Source of the DNA: Pirellulales bacterium
GTDB lineage: Bacteria; Planctomycetota; Planctomycetia; Pirellulales; JAICIG01
DNA length: 13,401 nucleotides
NCBI GenBank assembly: GCA_025924495.1
Contig: JAICIG010000208.1
Span: 1-13,401, forward strand
Direction of reading: 5' to 3'
Within the stretch, counting starts at the first letter, position 1, and each line of letters starts with the position of its first letter. A model generated the notes under the pieces. That model was not told the origin of the DNA and made no database searches. It saw nothing but the letters and a program-made list of their open reading frames with translations. This document shows, one piece after another, positions 1 through 8,175 of this stretch. Both the position numbers and the translations under genes were made by a program.

Positions 1-1053
1 CCCGCCCGTCAGCGCCAAGACTTGCCAGGGTAAGTAGAACGACATGATCGGACGCATCAAAAGCAGCAGTCGCCCCAACGCGGTGGCCAGCCCGAGCCCC
101 AAACAGTAGCCGACGGTCCCGACGACTGCGGCCTGCATGAGAATCATGCGAATGAGCTTGCGATCGCTCATTCCCATCGCCTTCAAAGCCCCGAACTGAC
201 GAAGGTTTTCCACCGTGAACAAATAAAAGGTTTGCCCCGCGATAGCGCAGCCGACAATCAAACCAAGCAGCACCGTCGAGCCGAAGTTAACGGGAATTCC
301 CGTGCGCCGCAGGTAATACGACATGGTCAGCCAGGCGAACTGATCTTGCGTCAGCGCTTTCAGGCCTGTCTGCCGGCCAATCCGTTCGGCCACGACCGGG
401 GGCGATTCGCCCGGGGCGCATTTGGCCAGGACGAACGACAGCGATCGCCGAAACGGCGGCACAAACAGCGTCGCCCGGCTGAAGCGCGTGTAGACAATAG
501 GCAGCGACGTGAAGGTGTACGATGCCTTGAAGATGCCGACAATGACTGCGCGGCGATCGTTCATTTCGATCGTCTTGCCGAGCCTGAGCGGTTCGTCGGG
601 CCACATGTAGTGGTAGCCGGCCTCGTCGACTAGCACGGCATCGGCATCCTGCAAATCGCCCACGCGGCCCATGATCAGTTTTTGAGGCGCACCGACGAGC
701 GTGGCATCGTCGATGCCGATCAGCATGACTGCCTGATAGTCGCCGTTTTCCAACTGCGCTTGCGCGGCGCCTTTGTACAGCCTGACCGCCCAGGCGACGC
801 CCGCGACGCCGCGAACGCGGAGGAACGCTGTATCGGCGATCGGTTTCAAGTCGTCGACATATCGTAAGTTCGGGTTCATGACCCAGATGTCGGCATCGTG
901 GGTATCGCGGATTTGACTGGTGGTGCGCAACATGATGCCGCAGAACATGGCGGCCTGCTCGGCGATCAGCACGCAGGCGAAGGTGATCCCGAAGATGATC
1001 GCCCAATACTTGCTGCGATCTCCCGTCAACATCTTGAGCGCGATCCAGTACAT
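1..1053 (-). CDS. ABC transporter permease, FtsX/MacB-like (3' end outside window)
   Basis: Reading from ATG at 1053, the frame stays open for 351 codons and leaves the window at base 1, so the C-terminus is missing. The protein begins [20 protein letters not shown], followed by one hydrophobic segment (about residues 17-40). Next comes a roughly 220-residue extracytoplasmic region containing the phrase [13 protein letters not shown], then a second hydrophobic stretch, a cytoplasmic loop ([20 protein letters not shown]) and further membrane segments. This layout is that of FtsX/MacB/DevC-type permeases: one N-terminal helix, a periplasmic domain, then the FtsX domain whose loop contacts the ATPase. 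The loop with 'FGALKAMG' is the family signature. The matching ATPase and membrane-fusion genes are not in the window and could lie just beyond the left edge. The substrate cannot be told. The start is supported by the typical N-terminal pattern; there is no strong ribosome-binding site. Confidence 0.85.
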   Translation of the reverse strand, partial: MYWIALKMLTGDRSKYWAIIFGITFACVLIAEQAAMFCGIMLRTTSQIRDTHDADIWVMNPNLRYVDDLKPIADTAFLRVRGVAGVAWAVRLYKGAAQAQLENGDYQAVMLIGIDDATLVGAPQKLIMGRVGDLQDADAVLVDEAGYHYMWPDEPLRLGKTIEMNDRRAVIVGIFKASYTFTSLPIVYTRFSRATLFVPPFRRSLSFVLAKCAPGESPPVVAERIGRQTGLKALTQDQFAWLTMSYYLRRTGIPVNFGSTVLLGLIVGCAIAGQTFYLFTVENLRQFGALKAMGMSDRKLIRMILMQAAVVGTVGYCLGLGLATALGRLLLLMRPIMSFYLPWQVLALTGG

Positions 1054-1481
1054 ACTCAGACCCGCAATACTGCATTCCGATTCCGCGACAAGGCCAACGA
1101 ATCGAATCGCCTGGCTCAAAAGTCAACGACGAACCGTTTTCTAAGAAAGAGGCGCTCCCTTCTGGTTGCTTTAGGCAGATTGTGTGCCAAAGCGTCGCAG
1201 GCGCCGGCGCATCACCCAGGGCCCCGGTTTCTCGTTATTTGGCAAAGCCGAGGCGATTGGTTGGCGTGAAGACGCGCGCCTCATGGTGTGCGGGAGCCGG
1301 GGAAGCGTGCGATTGGGCACACTGTACGGCGCAAGCCACAGGAGCGATGAACAGTCATCCTTTCTGCAAGATGATGGCGTCGGCAGGCCGCCCCTCGCAG
1401 AAGTCGGCTCCAATAGCGCGGCTGCCTTCTCATGGCACGCAAGCTGCTTGGCTCAGAGCGATCATCCTATCGAGGCCCCAA
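1054..1481. other. Intergenic region between divergent genes, no gene supported
   Basis: These 428 bases separate the minus-strand permease from the plus-strand arginine decarboxylase. The decarboxylase frame stays open upstream for about 100 codons, but the translation is Ala/Arg/Pro/Ser-rich without a family pattern, and the opposite strand looks equally random. I treat the open frames as high-GC chance. I did not find a convincing promoter for either gene, although both must start here. Confidence 0.5.
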
Positions 1482-2036
1482 ATGCTCGCTGCTTCGGTTC
1501 CCAAAAAGCTGTTCTTCACCAAAGGCGTCGGTCGTCATCGCGACCAGCTGCAAAGCTTCGAACTGGCATTGCGCGATGCGGGCATTGAACACGTCAATCT
1601 GGTCTCGGTCTCGTCCATCTTGCCGCCGCACTGCAAGGTGATTGGCCGAGACGAAGGGATAAAGCTCTTGGCTCCGGGGCAAATCGTGTTCGCAGTCATC
1701 GCCCGCCTGACAACCAACGAACCGCATCGGCTGCTGGCGGCCGCGATTGGCGCCGCACTGCCGGCGGATCCCGACAGTTATGGCTATCTGTCGGAGCACC
1801 ACGAGTTCGGCGAGACGGACGAAAAAGCGGGCGAGCATGCCGAGGACATCGCCGCCCAGATGCTCGCGACCAGACTCGGCATCGACTTCGACCCGAACAA
1901 AGACTGGGACGAACTACGACAAGAATTCAAAATGTCGGGCAAGATCGTCAGAACGCGCAACATTACCCATAGCGCCGAAGGGGACAAGCACGGACTCTAC
2001 ACAACCGTCTTGGCGGCTGCGGTGTTCTGCGAATGA
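1482..2036 (+). CDS. pdaD: Pyruvoyl-dependent arginine decarboxylase (PdaD family)
   Basis: Decarboxylates arginine to agmatine, the first step of polyamine synthesis by the agmatine route, using a covalently bound pyruvoyl group instead of pyridoxal phosphate. The 184-residue product matches the usual PdaD length. The self-cleavage site is visible as VSVSSILPP (residues 41-49). By family precedent, cleavage between Ser44 and Ser45 gives a small beta chain and a larger alpha chain whose N-terminal serine becomes the pyruvoyl group. Other family-like stretches are [17 protein letters not shown] (65-81) and the acidic/histidine segment SEHHEFGET (104-112), near where the catalytic glutamate is expected. 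I chose ATG 1482 because GAGG lies 6 bases upstream and the family N-terminus (FFTKGVGRH) follows directly; longer in-frame starts add about 100 unconvincing residues. The gene stands alone on its strand, convergent with the esterase gene. Pyruvoyl decarboxylases are commoner in archaea but are known in several bacterial groups. Confidence 0.88.
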   Translation: MLAASVPKKLFFTKGVGRHRDQLQSFELALRDAGIEHVNLVSVSSILPPHCKVIGRDEGIKLLAPGQIVFAVIARLTTNEPHRLLAAAIGAALPADPDSYGYLSEHHEFGETDEKAGEHAEDIAAQMLATRLGIDFDPNKDWDELRQEFKMSGKIVRTRNITHSAEGDKHGLYTTVLAAAVFCE

Positions 2037-2118
2037 ATCTTGATCCAGCACATGCCAAACCGCCCGAGCGCCGCGGCCGGGGCGGATGCCAATGAATGCG
2101 AACGGCTGCGGTTGCAGC

Positions 2119-3117
2119 TCATTTCGCTTTCTGCAGATGCTTCTCGAAGAATTCGAACATTTCTCTTGCTGGGTTGCGATCCTTGGCGTCGGGAACGTAG
2201 ACAAAAACATTCTCGATGCCCAATTCGTCCATCTTTTCTTTCAGTTGGCGCCCGAAGTTCGGGTGATGGATGCCTTGGCCCGGTTTGGCGTCTTTGGGCA
2301 ACGGACCGTCGGCCTCGTTGTAAATCATAAATAGCGGTGGGTCGTCCTTCGTGAGGAACGTGATCGCCGAGCTCTCATCGTAAAGCCGCTGCAGCTTCTC
2401 CGAAGGATGCAGCATTTCCTCAGTGGTGTCCACCCCATAGACCTTAAATAGCGAGGGATGCTCCCAGGCGCGGCCGCCGATCAGCTCTTTGATTTTGATT
2501 GGGTCGTAAGTGCCCTGTCCGCCGAACGTGCCGATGGCCTGAATTCGCGTGCTCTCCCGCGAGATAGGGTCGCTGCTGTTGGGGTCGGCCAGGTCGTCGT
2601 GAAAGCCGATCCACATCGAAATGCCGGCGCCGGCCGAGCCGCCCAGGCACGCCACGCGCTGCGGATCGATATTCCATTCCTTCGCCTTGCTGCGCAGGAA
2701 CTGCACCGCCCGCGCGCCATCGAGCTGCGGAATCGGAAATAGTACGTCTTTGCCGTTGACGAAGCGATAGTTGATCGACGCGAAGTGGACGCCCCTTTTG
2801 AGCATCAGTTCGACCATCGGCAGGTTGACGGTGCTCTTGTCGCCCGCAACGAAGCCGCCGCCATGGATATTGATAATCAGCGGGGCCGGTTGATCGCTTT
2901 TCGCCTGGTAGAAATCAAGCACATTGCGCGGCGCGGGGCCATAATGCACATTCGCATACGTCGGCTTCAGTTCGGGCGCTTTTGCCGGCGGCTTCGGCTG
3001 CGCGGCCGCGACGCTTGTCAGCGCGACTAAAGCTGCACCTAACAACACCGATCGCCGATATGCGGAAGAAACGCTTTGCACTTCAAGTCTCCAGTCGCTG
3101 GCAGGTTCGTTACTCAT
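2119..3117 (-). CDS. Secreted alpha/beta-hydrolase (HSL/carboxylesterase type)
   Basis: A 332-residue serine hydrolase with an export signal: RR at 21-22, a hydrophobic core and a likely cut after AAA (about 36-40), followed by a Pro/Lys-rich linker. The oxyanion-hole motif HGGGF is at 85-89 and the nucleophile elbow GGSAG at 159-163 (Ser161), both typical of hormone-sensitive-lipase-like esterases. Asp270 (YNEADG) fits the acid of the triad. The canonical His near the C-terminus is not where expected: the segment reads YVPDAKDRNP (307-316), and the nearest histidines are His284/285 in GIHHPNFG. It may use these or be atypical. The ATG at 3117 has no ribosome-binding site. An in-frame GTG at 3081 has GGAG 7 bases upstream and would give a tighter signal peptide, so the true start may be there. 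It follows the rhomboid gene by 40 bases and is probably co-transcribed. Substrate unknown. Confidence 0.85.
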   Translation of the reverse strand: MSNEPASDWRLEVQSVSSAYRRSVLLGAALVALTSVAAAQPKPPAKAPELKPTYANVHYGPAPRNVLDFYQAKSDQPAPLIINIHGGGFVAGDKSTVNLPMVELMLKRGVHFASINYRFVNGKDVLFPIPQLDGARAVQFLRSKAKEWNIDPQRVACLGGSAGAGISMWIGFHDDLADPNSSDPISRESTRIQAIGTFGGQGTYDPIKIKELIGGRAWEHPSLFKVYGVDTTEEMLHPSEKLQRLYDESSAITFLTKDDPPLFMIYNEADGPLPKDAKPGQGIHHPNFGRQLKEKMDELGIENVFVYVPDAKDRNPAREMFEFFEKHLQKAK

Positions 3118-3157
3118 GGTGAACTGCTAATGGGCGAATTTCCATCAAGACGGCCGC

Positions 3158-4321
3158 CTACCAATCTTCGCACGCAAGTTCCACGGGCGATTGCTCCCTC
3201 AAGTCGGTCGCTTCATCGAGCAGTTTTTTCCGCACGGGCTCAAGAGCGGCGGGCAGTTTTCCCTCGGGGAGCTTGGCCAGCACGCGCAGCGCTTGCGCGG
3301 GTCGACGTTCGTTGCGGACTAACACCTGCGCAAGTTTGAGCCGCACGCGGACGGCATCGGGAAAGCGCGCCAGGTGACTCGCCATCAGTTCAATCGATTC
3401 CGGCCACGCCTCTGACTCGAGCATCTTGGTAATCAGTTGTCTCGAATCGGGCTCCGGGAGCTGCCAATCTGCGGCGGTTTGCGCCATCTTCTTGTTTAAT
3501 GCGTAGGCGCCGCGGGTGTGGCCTTCACGCAACAACCTTTGGATCTCAATGAGCGCAGCGGCCTGATTGGCTTCAGATTGCAGGCTCGTCGCATGTTGAT
3601 CCGCCGACTTCGCGGACTTTCGCTTCTTGCGTTTCTTGACCTTTTCCCCTTCTCGGCCGGCAAGCACCGCGAACAGGTCCCAGCCCTCGCAGTCGACTCG
3701 ATCCGACTTGAGCAACCAGACGGCAACGCCGAATCCCAGCGCCGCCCCCGAAAGATGCAATGTGCTCGAACCCCAACCGAAACCGTCTATCGCCGCCGTG
3801 GCGATTTCGATGGCCAGATAGATGAAGGAAAGGGCGAGTATCGATATGTCAAAGCTGTATGGCCTCACTCCGACGAGCAAAATGCAGCTCAGATCGTTGC
3901 GTGGCGCCCACACCATGGCAATCGCCAGCAGACCGTAGATCGCCGCCGAGGCCCCGAGCGACCCGCCGCTGTCGGCGCCGAGCATGCAAACCTGCTCTAA
4001 GGCAGATTGTCCGACGCCGATTCCTAAATACACGGCGGCAAATCGCAGCCAGCCGAGTTTGCCCTCGACCACCAGCCCGAAAGCCCAAAGAAACACCATA
4101 TTTCCGAGCAGATGCAAGAACCCCGCATGCAGGAAGATGGAAGTGAACCATTGCAGCGGGTGAAGCCCGTCGCCGTACGTGAGAATCCACGGTTCGACTT
4201 GCTCCGCAGGCGCGCCGCTGGCCAACAGCGCCACGAACACGATTGTGTTAATCAGAATGAATGCGCCGGTGGCCCAAGGAGGATGATAAATCGGCGCGTC
4301 GGTATTCCAAGGTATCAGCAC
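3158..4321 (-). CDS. Rhomboid-family intramembrane serine protease with cytoplasmic C-terminal extension
   Basis: A 387-residue membrane protein. The first about 205 residues form a six-helix rhomboid core: the HLLGN motif (His70, Asn74) in the second helix, the catalytic serine in GASAAIYG (Ser125), and the partner histidine His189 in HLSGAALGFG of the last helix. All key residues are present, so it should cleave membrane proteins within the bilayer. A strongly basic linker (KKRKKRK, about 229-235) follows, then a roughly 145-residue soluble tail rich in Ala, Leu, Arg and Glu, with helical, weakly TPR-like character (for example RFPDAVRVRLKLAQVLVRNERRPA split across 319-342). The start is a GTG; no earlier start gives a better N-terminus, and MLIPWNTDAPIYH matches the typical rhomboid beginning. 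A promoter lies about 50 bases upstream. The esterase gene follows after 40 bases, suggesting a two-gene transcript. Substrates are unknown. Confidence 0.9.
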   Translation of the reverse strand: MLIPWNTDAPIYHPPWATGAFILINTIVFVALLASGAPAEQVEPWILTYGDGLHPLQWFTSIFLHAGFLHLLGNMVFLWAFGLVVEGKLGWLRFAAVYLGIGVGQSALEQVCMLGADSGGSLGASAAIYGLLAIAMVWAPRNDLSCILLVGVRPYSFDISILALSFIYLAIEIATAAIDGFGWGSSTLHLSGAALGFGVAVWLLKSDRVDCEGWDLFAVLAGREGEKVKKRKKRKSAKSADQHATSLQSEANQAAALIEIQRLLREGHTRGAYALNKKMAQTAADWQLPEPDSRQLITKMLESEAWPESIELMASHLARFPDAVRVRLKLAQVLVRNERRPAQALRVLAKLPEGKLPAALEPVRKKLLDEATDLREQSPVELACEDW

Positions 4322-4370
4322 CGCTCGGCTCTTTGCAGCTCGGGTGAAATGACCTGGTCAGTCTGCCAAC

Positions 4371-4399
4371 ATCGTAATGCACCCGACTGGCGGTCTCAA
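4371..4399 (-). promoter_or_regulatory. Sigma-70-like promoter for rhomboid-esterase genes
   Basis: On the minus strand TTGAGA (4399-4394) and TACGAT (4376-4371) are separated by exactly 17 bases. This matches 5/6 and 4/6 of the classical -35 and -10 boxes. Transcription would start near 4364, giving a leader of about 40 bases before the GTG at 4321. Prediction by eye only. Confidence 0.5.
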
Positions 4400-4607
4400 T
4401 GCGCGGCGATATGGACGCGGGCGACGGTGCAAACATCGCCGACAACGGATGGCGGGCACTCGCAAACCCACGGCGGCCAAACCGCACGAAGGCATTAAAC
4501 TGGCCGCGACAGCTCGATCCATAGGGCGCCTACTAGGAATCTTGCGCGCGACTGATCTTGCCATGGCCTGCTCGATAGACTTAAGCTGACGCCAAACATC
4601 GAACCGC

Positions 4608-4614
4608 AAGGAGG
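4608..4614 (+). promoter_or_regulatory. Strong ribosome-binding site of the TPR gene
   Basis: AAGGAGG lies 8 bases before ATG 4623. It is the best Shine-Dalgarno match of any complete gene in the window and fixes the start. Confidence 0.8.
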
Positions 4615-4622
4615 CGATTGTC

Positions 4623-7600
4623 ATGATTACGCGTCTCGTCGGTTTATTGGCGTTGGCGGCATGCTTGTTACCGGGTCCCGCATGGGCTGCCATCCCCGAT
4701 TCGCCTCAGGCAGAAGACGAATGGCGCGGCAGGCGCGTCTTGGCCGCGTCGCCGGACGTGCTCCTGCGCGAGCAGCCCAACGAACAGGCGCCCTCAAGCC
4801 CCGTTTCGACCGTGGGCATCTGGCTCGACGTGAAACGCTCCGAGGGCGAGTGGCTGCAGGTCGACTGGGGATGGATGCGCGCTGCCGATGCGGTGCGCGA
4901 TGACCAGGCGATCGAGCACTTTACCGCAGAGATTGCGCGAAGCGAAAGCGCGTTTGCGTACATCTGCCGATCACGCGCTTGGTTGAAGAACAATGAATTC
5001 GACAAAGCGCAGGCCGACGTCAGCGAGGCATTGCGGTTGGAGCCCAACAGCTCCCGAGCGCACTTTGCGCGCGCACAACTCGCCACGGCGCAACAGCGCA
5101 CCGAAGAAAACTTGGCCGCGTGCGACCGCGCTCTGGAGATCGATCCCCGCGATCCTTTCGCTCTGCGCGCTAGGAGCCGCCTGAAGGCCAAAGCCGGCGA
5201 ATATGACCGGGCGATCGCTGACCTTGATCGTGCCATCGAGGCGCTTCCTAGGTACTCCTCTTTGTGGTCGTGGCGCGGCTTCTGCTGGGCGTCAAAGGCC
5301 GACCACGAGAAGGCGCTCGCCGACTTCACCGAAGCAATTCGGCTCAATCCGGCCGACGCCTATTCGCTCTCCGAGCGGGCGCGAATTTACCTGCGGCGCC
5401 AAGAGCCAGATAAGGCCTTGAGAGATGCCGAAGAGGCGTTGCGGACGGAGGCAAAGCTTGCCAGCGCCCTTGCCATACGCGGGATGGTGCGAGCGCAAAA
5501 AGGAGAGTTGGATGCTGCGCTCAGTGATTTCGACGATTCAATTCGCCTGGATGCGAGCGACTCGGTCTCATTCACTTATCGCGGCATTATTCATTATCGT
5601 AAAGGCCAATATGATGCGGCGATCATTGACCTTACCCAGGCAATCTCGCTCAACGCCAATGACGCCGATACCTATAGGCGCCGGGCTGAGATCTGGTCAA
5701 AGAAAGGCGACAACGCAAGCGCTATCATCGACATCACTGAATATCTGCGGCTCCGCCCGAAAGATGCCGACGCCTATGCTCAGCGAGGCTGGTTACGCAG
5801 TGAGACGGACACTGAAGGGGCGCTGCAGGACCTTGACACAGCGCTAGCAATCAACCCGCGGCATGTCCGCGCTCTGATCGGCCGTGGTCAGATGTGGCAA
5901 TTGAGGAACGAGCCAGCCAAGGCGATGGACGATGCTGCGGCAGCGGTTGATGCAGGCCCTAACAACCCCGACGCTTATCTTCTTCGCGGTTGGTTGCGCA
6001 AAGATATCGACATCGACGCCGCGATTAAGGATTTTGACGCGGCGCTTGCAATTAACCCGCGGCATGTCGGCACTTTGATTGCCCGCAGTCAGGCATGGCA
6101 TGTGAAGAACGACCTCGGGAAAGCGATTGGCGATGCGACCGCAGTCATCGATTCGGATCCCAAAAACGCCGACGCCTATATTCTGCGAGGTCGATGGCGT
6201 AAAGAAACCGATCTCGGAGCTGCACTCAACGATCTGAACGCAGCGATCCAAATTGCACCCCAAAGGGTCGATGCATTACTCGAGCGCGCCGATGTCTGGC
6301 GAAAGAAGAATGAACCAGGCAAAGCGATCGCCGATCTCACAGCAGCCCTCGAGGTCGAGCCGAAGAATTACCATGCCTACTGGCAGCGAGCAGAATTGCG
6401 CAGCGCAGGCGGAGATCATCAATTGGCTGTAAATGACCTGTCGGCGGCGCTGCAGATCAAGCCGAACGACGCTTCCTGCCTATTGCGACGATCGGCGGAA
6501 TGGCTTCGATGCGGCGATCCTCAACGGGCAATCGACGATTGCCGGGCCGCCTTGGAGATCGAGCCCAAGAATCTGATGGCGTATTACCACATGGCGGAAG
6601 CGCATTCGCAGGCCGGCCAACGCGATGAAGCACTGGAGGATTTCGCGGCAGCGCTACGGATTGACCCGCACGATGAGCAGATCCGCTTTCTTCGCACGTT
6701 CGAACTGTTCAACCAGGATAAGCTTGATCTGGCTTTGGCCGATCTCGATGAGATCATTCGCAGCGGGAAACGCGTGGCCGACGCATACAATTGGCGAGGC
6801 TATTTTCGGATGAGGCGGAAAGATTGGGACAAAGCCGTAGCCGATTTCAACGAGGCCATTCGCCTCGAGCCCGGCGACGCAGAGCATCGGCGGATGCGGG
6901 CGAATTGCTGGTATGGGATGAAAAATTTTGACAAAGCAATCGAGGATGCGGATGAAGCGTTGCGGTTGAATCCCGAGCTGGTAGAAGCTGCGCGCATCAA
7001 GCAGCAGGCATTAGAGGCCAAGAACAATCCGCACAAAGCGGATGAGTCAGATAGAGAGGAGCCAGAATACGGCGACGGCCAGCCGCGGTCGGTGGAGGCG
7101 CCGCAGCAACTCGCTTCATACAGACTCGAACTGTGCGGCCCGGACGGCTTGAAGCTCTCACCTGAGACGGAAACTATCGAGGGATTCGGCTCGCCTGTTT
7201 TGCCCTTCCCGGTTCGCTTGCCGATGGTTGACGGATTGCTGGCGAGTTTCAAGCTGACAGGCATTCCAGGCGATGCGAATGCGGCTCTCTTTGCACGGCT
7301 GGAATCAAAACGATTATCGACGGACGATCTTTTGTTTTTGTGCTCCGCGAATCCGTCGATAGCGCTGACCAAGGCTGATCTCGACATGGCGCTCTCAGGC
7401 AAAGATGTGATTAAGGCTCTCGTGCTGCGCCGCCACGAAGGCGATGAGGCCAAGGCGCCAGAGTGGGAAGTGGCGACCCACACCGGCCTTGGCCCGAACG
7501 CCGATCCGGTCGTGCTAGCCGCCGGGCGCGGGACCGTCGTCGCCACGCTTTTGATCAGCAAGGACCTGCCGCCGCTCTTCCCGACGCCGCCCGACGAGCG

Positions 7601-8147
7601 ACTGATCGCATTTTGCCTGCGCGGACCTAAGGAACTATCGCTGTCGCGTGAGTCTTCCCCTGACCAATTCGGTAGCCTCCCGCTTCCTGTGCCGGCCCAT
7701 TTCGCTTTGGTTGCCGGTAGTACATTGCGCTTCAAGCTGAGCGGTCCTTCGGTGGTTGCCGGAAAACCCCTTTATGCGGCGCTGACGCTCCCGGCGGCAG
7801 CGCCGGAGAAACCCGGCCTGGTGCTGAAAACGGTGCTGTCGCTTACGTTGTCAACCGCCGATCTGGACGCCGCCCGCGCCGGCAGGACCGTGACGTGCGT
7901 TATCTATCAGTCCTCTGAGAGCGAAGAGAACTCGCCTCGTCTGCAATCGCTGAGCAGCGCACAGATGGAGTCGGGCGGCAACCCGGTGGCTGAAGCGTCG
8001 CGGCGCGGCGTCATCCTGGCTGTTGTCAAGCTGAGCAACAAGCTGGCTGAACTGACTCCTGAACGATTCGAGCATGCTCCCGACGCCGATTCCGCGGCAG
8101 AGCCGCCGGCGGCAGACGCCACGGTTGTCGAGAAGCTGCCGGAATGA
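4623..8147 (+). CDS. Large exported TPR protein with SH3-like N-terminus and duplicated C-terminal domain
   Basis: A 1174-residue protein. Residues 1-22 are a signal peptide with a clear AWA cleavage site. Residues about 38-88 look like a bacterial SH3 domain (DVLLREQP ... SEGEWLQVDWGWM). From about 107 to 800 there are some 20 tetratricopeptide units with the usual A..DL..AL.L.P.....Y..RG pattern, so it is probably a protein-binding solenoid outside the cytoplasm. A charged linker (800-825) leads to two related domains, about 833-981 and 993-1144. Each has a GP..L.LS opening, an FGS.....PV....L..G....FKL.G core, a LT.ADLD..L/A.AG segment, and a closing DP/NPV.EA.RRG...A...LS.K phrase. This second half resembles, from memory, a domain frequent in secreted planctomycete proteins (typically RLKLTNIPG... 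DPIAEA.RRG). Function is unknown; scaffolding is the natural inference. Its end faces the fwdC end, 28 bases away. Confidence 0.88.
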   Translation: MITRLVGLLALAACLLPGPAWAAIPDSPQAEDEWRGRRVLAASPDVLLREQPNEQAPSSPVSTVGIWLDVKRSEGEWLQVDWGWMRAADAVRDDQAIEHFTAEIARSESAFAYICRSRAWLKNNEFDKAQADVSEALRLEPNSSRAHFARAQLATAQQRTEENLAACDRALEIDPRDPFALRARSRLKAKAGEYDRAIADLDRAIEALPRYSSLWSWRGFCWASKADHEKALADFTEAIRLNPADAYSLSERARIYLRRQEPDKALRDAEEALRTEAKLASALAIRGMVRAQKGELDAALSDFDDSIRLDASDSVSFTYRGIIHYRKGQYDAAIIDLTQAISLNANDADTYRRRAEIWSKKGDNASAIIDITEYLRLRPKDADAYAQRGWLRSETDTEGALQDLDTALAINPRHVRALIGRGQMWQLRNEPAKAMDDAAAAVDAGPNNPDAYLLRGWLRKDIDIDAAIKDFDAALAINPRHVGTLIARSQAWHVKNDLGKAIGDATAVIDSDPKNADAYILRGRWRKETDLGAALNDLNAAIQIAPQRVDALLERADVWRKKNEPGKAIADLTAALEVEPKNYHAYWQRAELRSAGGDHQLAVNDLSAALQIKPNDASCLLRRSAEWLRCGDPQRAIDDCRAALEIEPKNLMAYYHMAEAHSQAGQRDEALEDFAAALRIDPHDEQIRFLRTFELFNQDKLDLALADLDEIIRSGKRVADAYNWRGYFRMRRKDWDKAVADFNEAIRLEPGDAEHRRMRANCWYGMKNFDKAIEDADEALRLNPELVEAARIKQQALEAKNNPHKADESDREEPEYGDGQPRSVEAPQQLASYRLELCGPDGLKLSPETETIEGFGSPVLPFPVRLPMVDGLLASFKLTGIPGDANAALFARLESKRLSTDDLLFLCSANPSIALTKADLDMALSGKDVIKALVLRRHEGDEAKAPEWEVATHTGLGPNADPVVLAAGRGTVVATLLISKDLPPLFPTPPDERLIAFCLRGPKELSLSRESSPDQFGSLPLPVPAHFALVAGSTLRFKLSGPSVVAGKPLYAALTLPAAAPEKPGLVLKTVLSLTLSTADLDAARAGRTVTCVIYQSSESEENSPRLQSLSSAQMESGGNPVAEASRRGVILAVVKLSNKLAELTPERFEHAPDADSAAEPPAADATVVEKLPE
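5769..6371 (+). repeat. Three tandem 201-bp units inside the TPR gene
   Basis: Units 5769-5969, 5970-6170 and 6171-6371 are each exactly 67 codons (two TPRs, one of them short by a residue) and begin GAYxxRG-like as DAYAQRGWLR, DAYLLRGWLR and DAYILRGRWR. Units 1 and 2 share near-identical DNA around the INPRH codons (aacccgcggcatgt in both). This shows amplification of a two-TPR block; the neighbouring TPRs are less alike. Confidence 0.85.
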
Positions 8148-8175
8148 GCTACTACCGCGTCACGGCAGCGCGTGG

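Larger units (their letters stand above)
4322..4622. other. Divergent intergenic region
   Basis: About 300 bases between the rhomboid and TPR genes. It holds the rhomboid promoter described separately and, at its right end, the TPR gene's ribosome-binding site. I found no convincing -35/-10 pair facing the TPR gene. No open frame here has a protein-like composition. Confidence 0.5.

Noticed and set aside
287..1126. 279-codon minus-strand open frame
   Set aside because: It is a neighbouring frame of the ABC permease with Arg/His/Pro-rich random composition; the permease frame gives membrane helices and the FtsX loop.
1182..1481. N-terminal extension of the arginine decarboxylase
   Set aside because: The frame is open, but the residues show no family pattern and the start at 1482 has GAGG at good spacing and gives the usual length.
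2060..2090. GC-rich inverted repeat between pdaD and the esterase gene as a terminator
   Set aside because: CCGCCC and GGGCGG can pair around a long GC-rich loop, but there is no T-run on either strand, so the support is too weak.
6800..7735. 311-codon minus-strand open frame inside the TPR gene
   Set aside because: Ser/Arg/Pro-rich antisense frame with no motif, opposite a well-supported TPR and C-terminal domain sequence.
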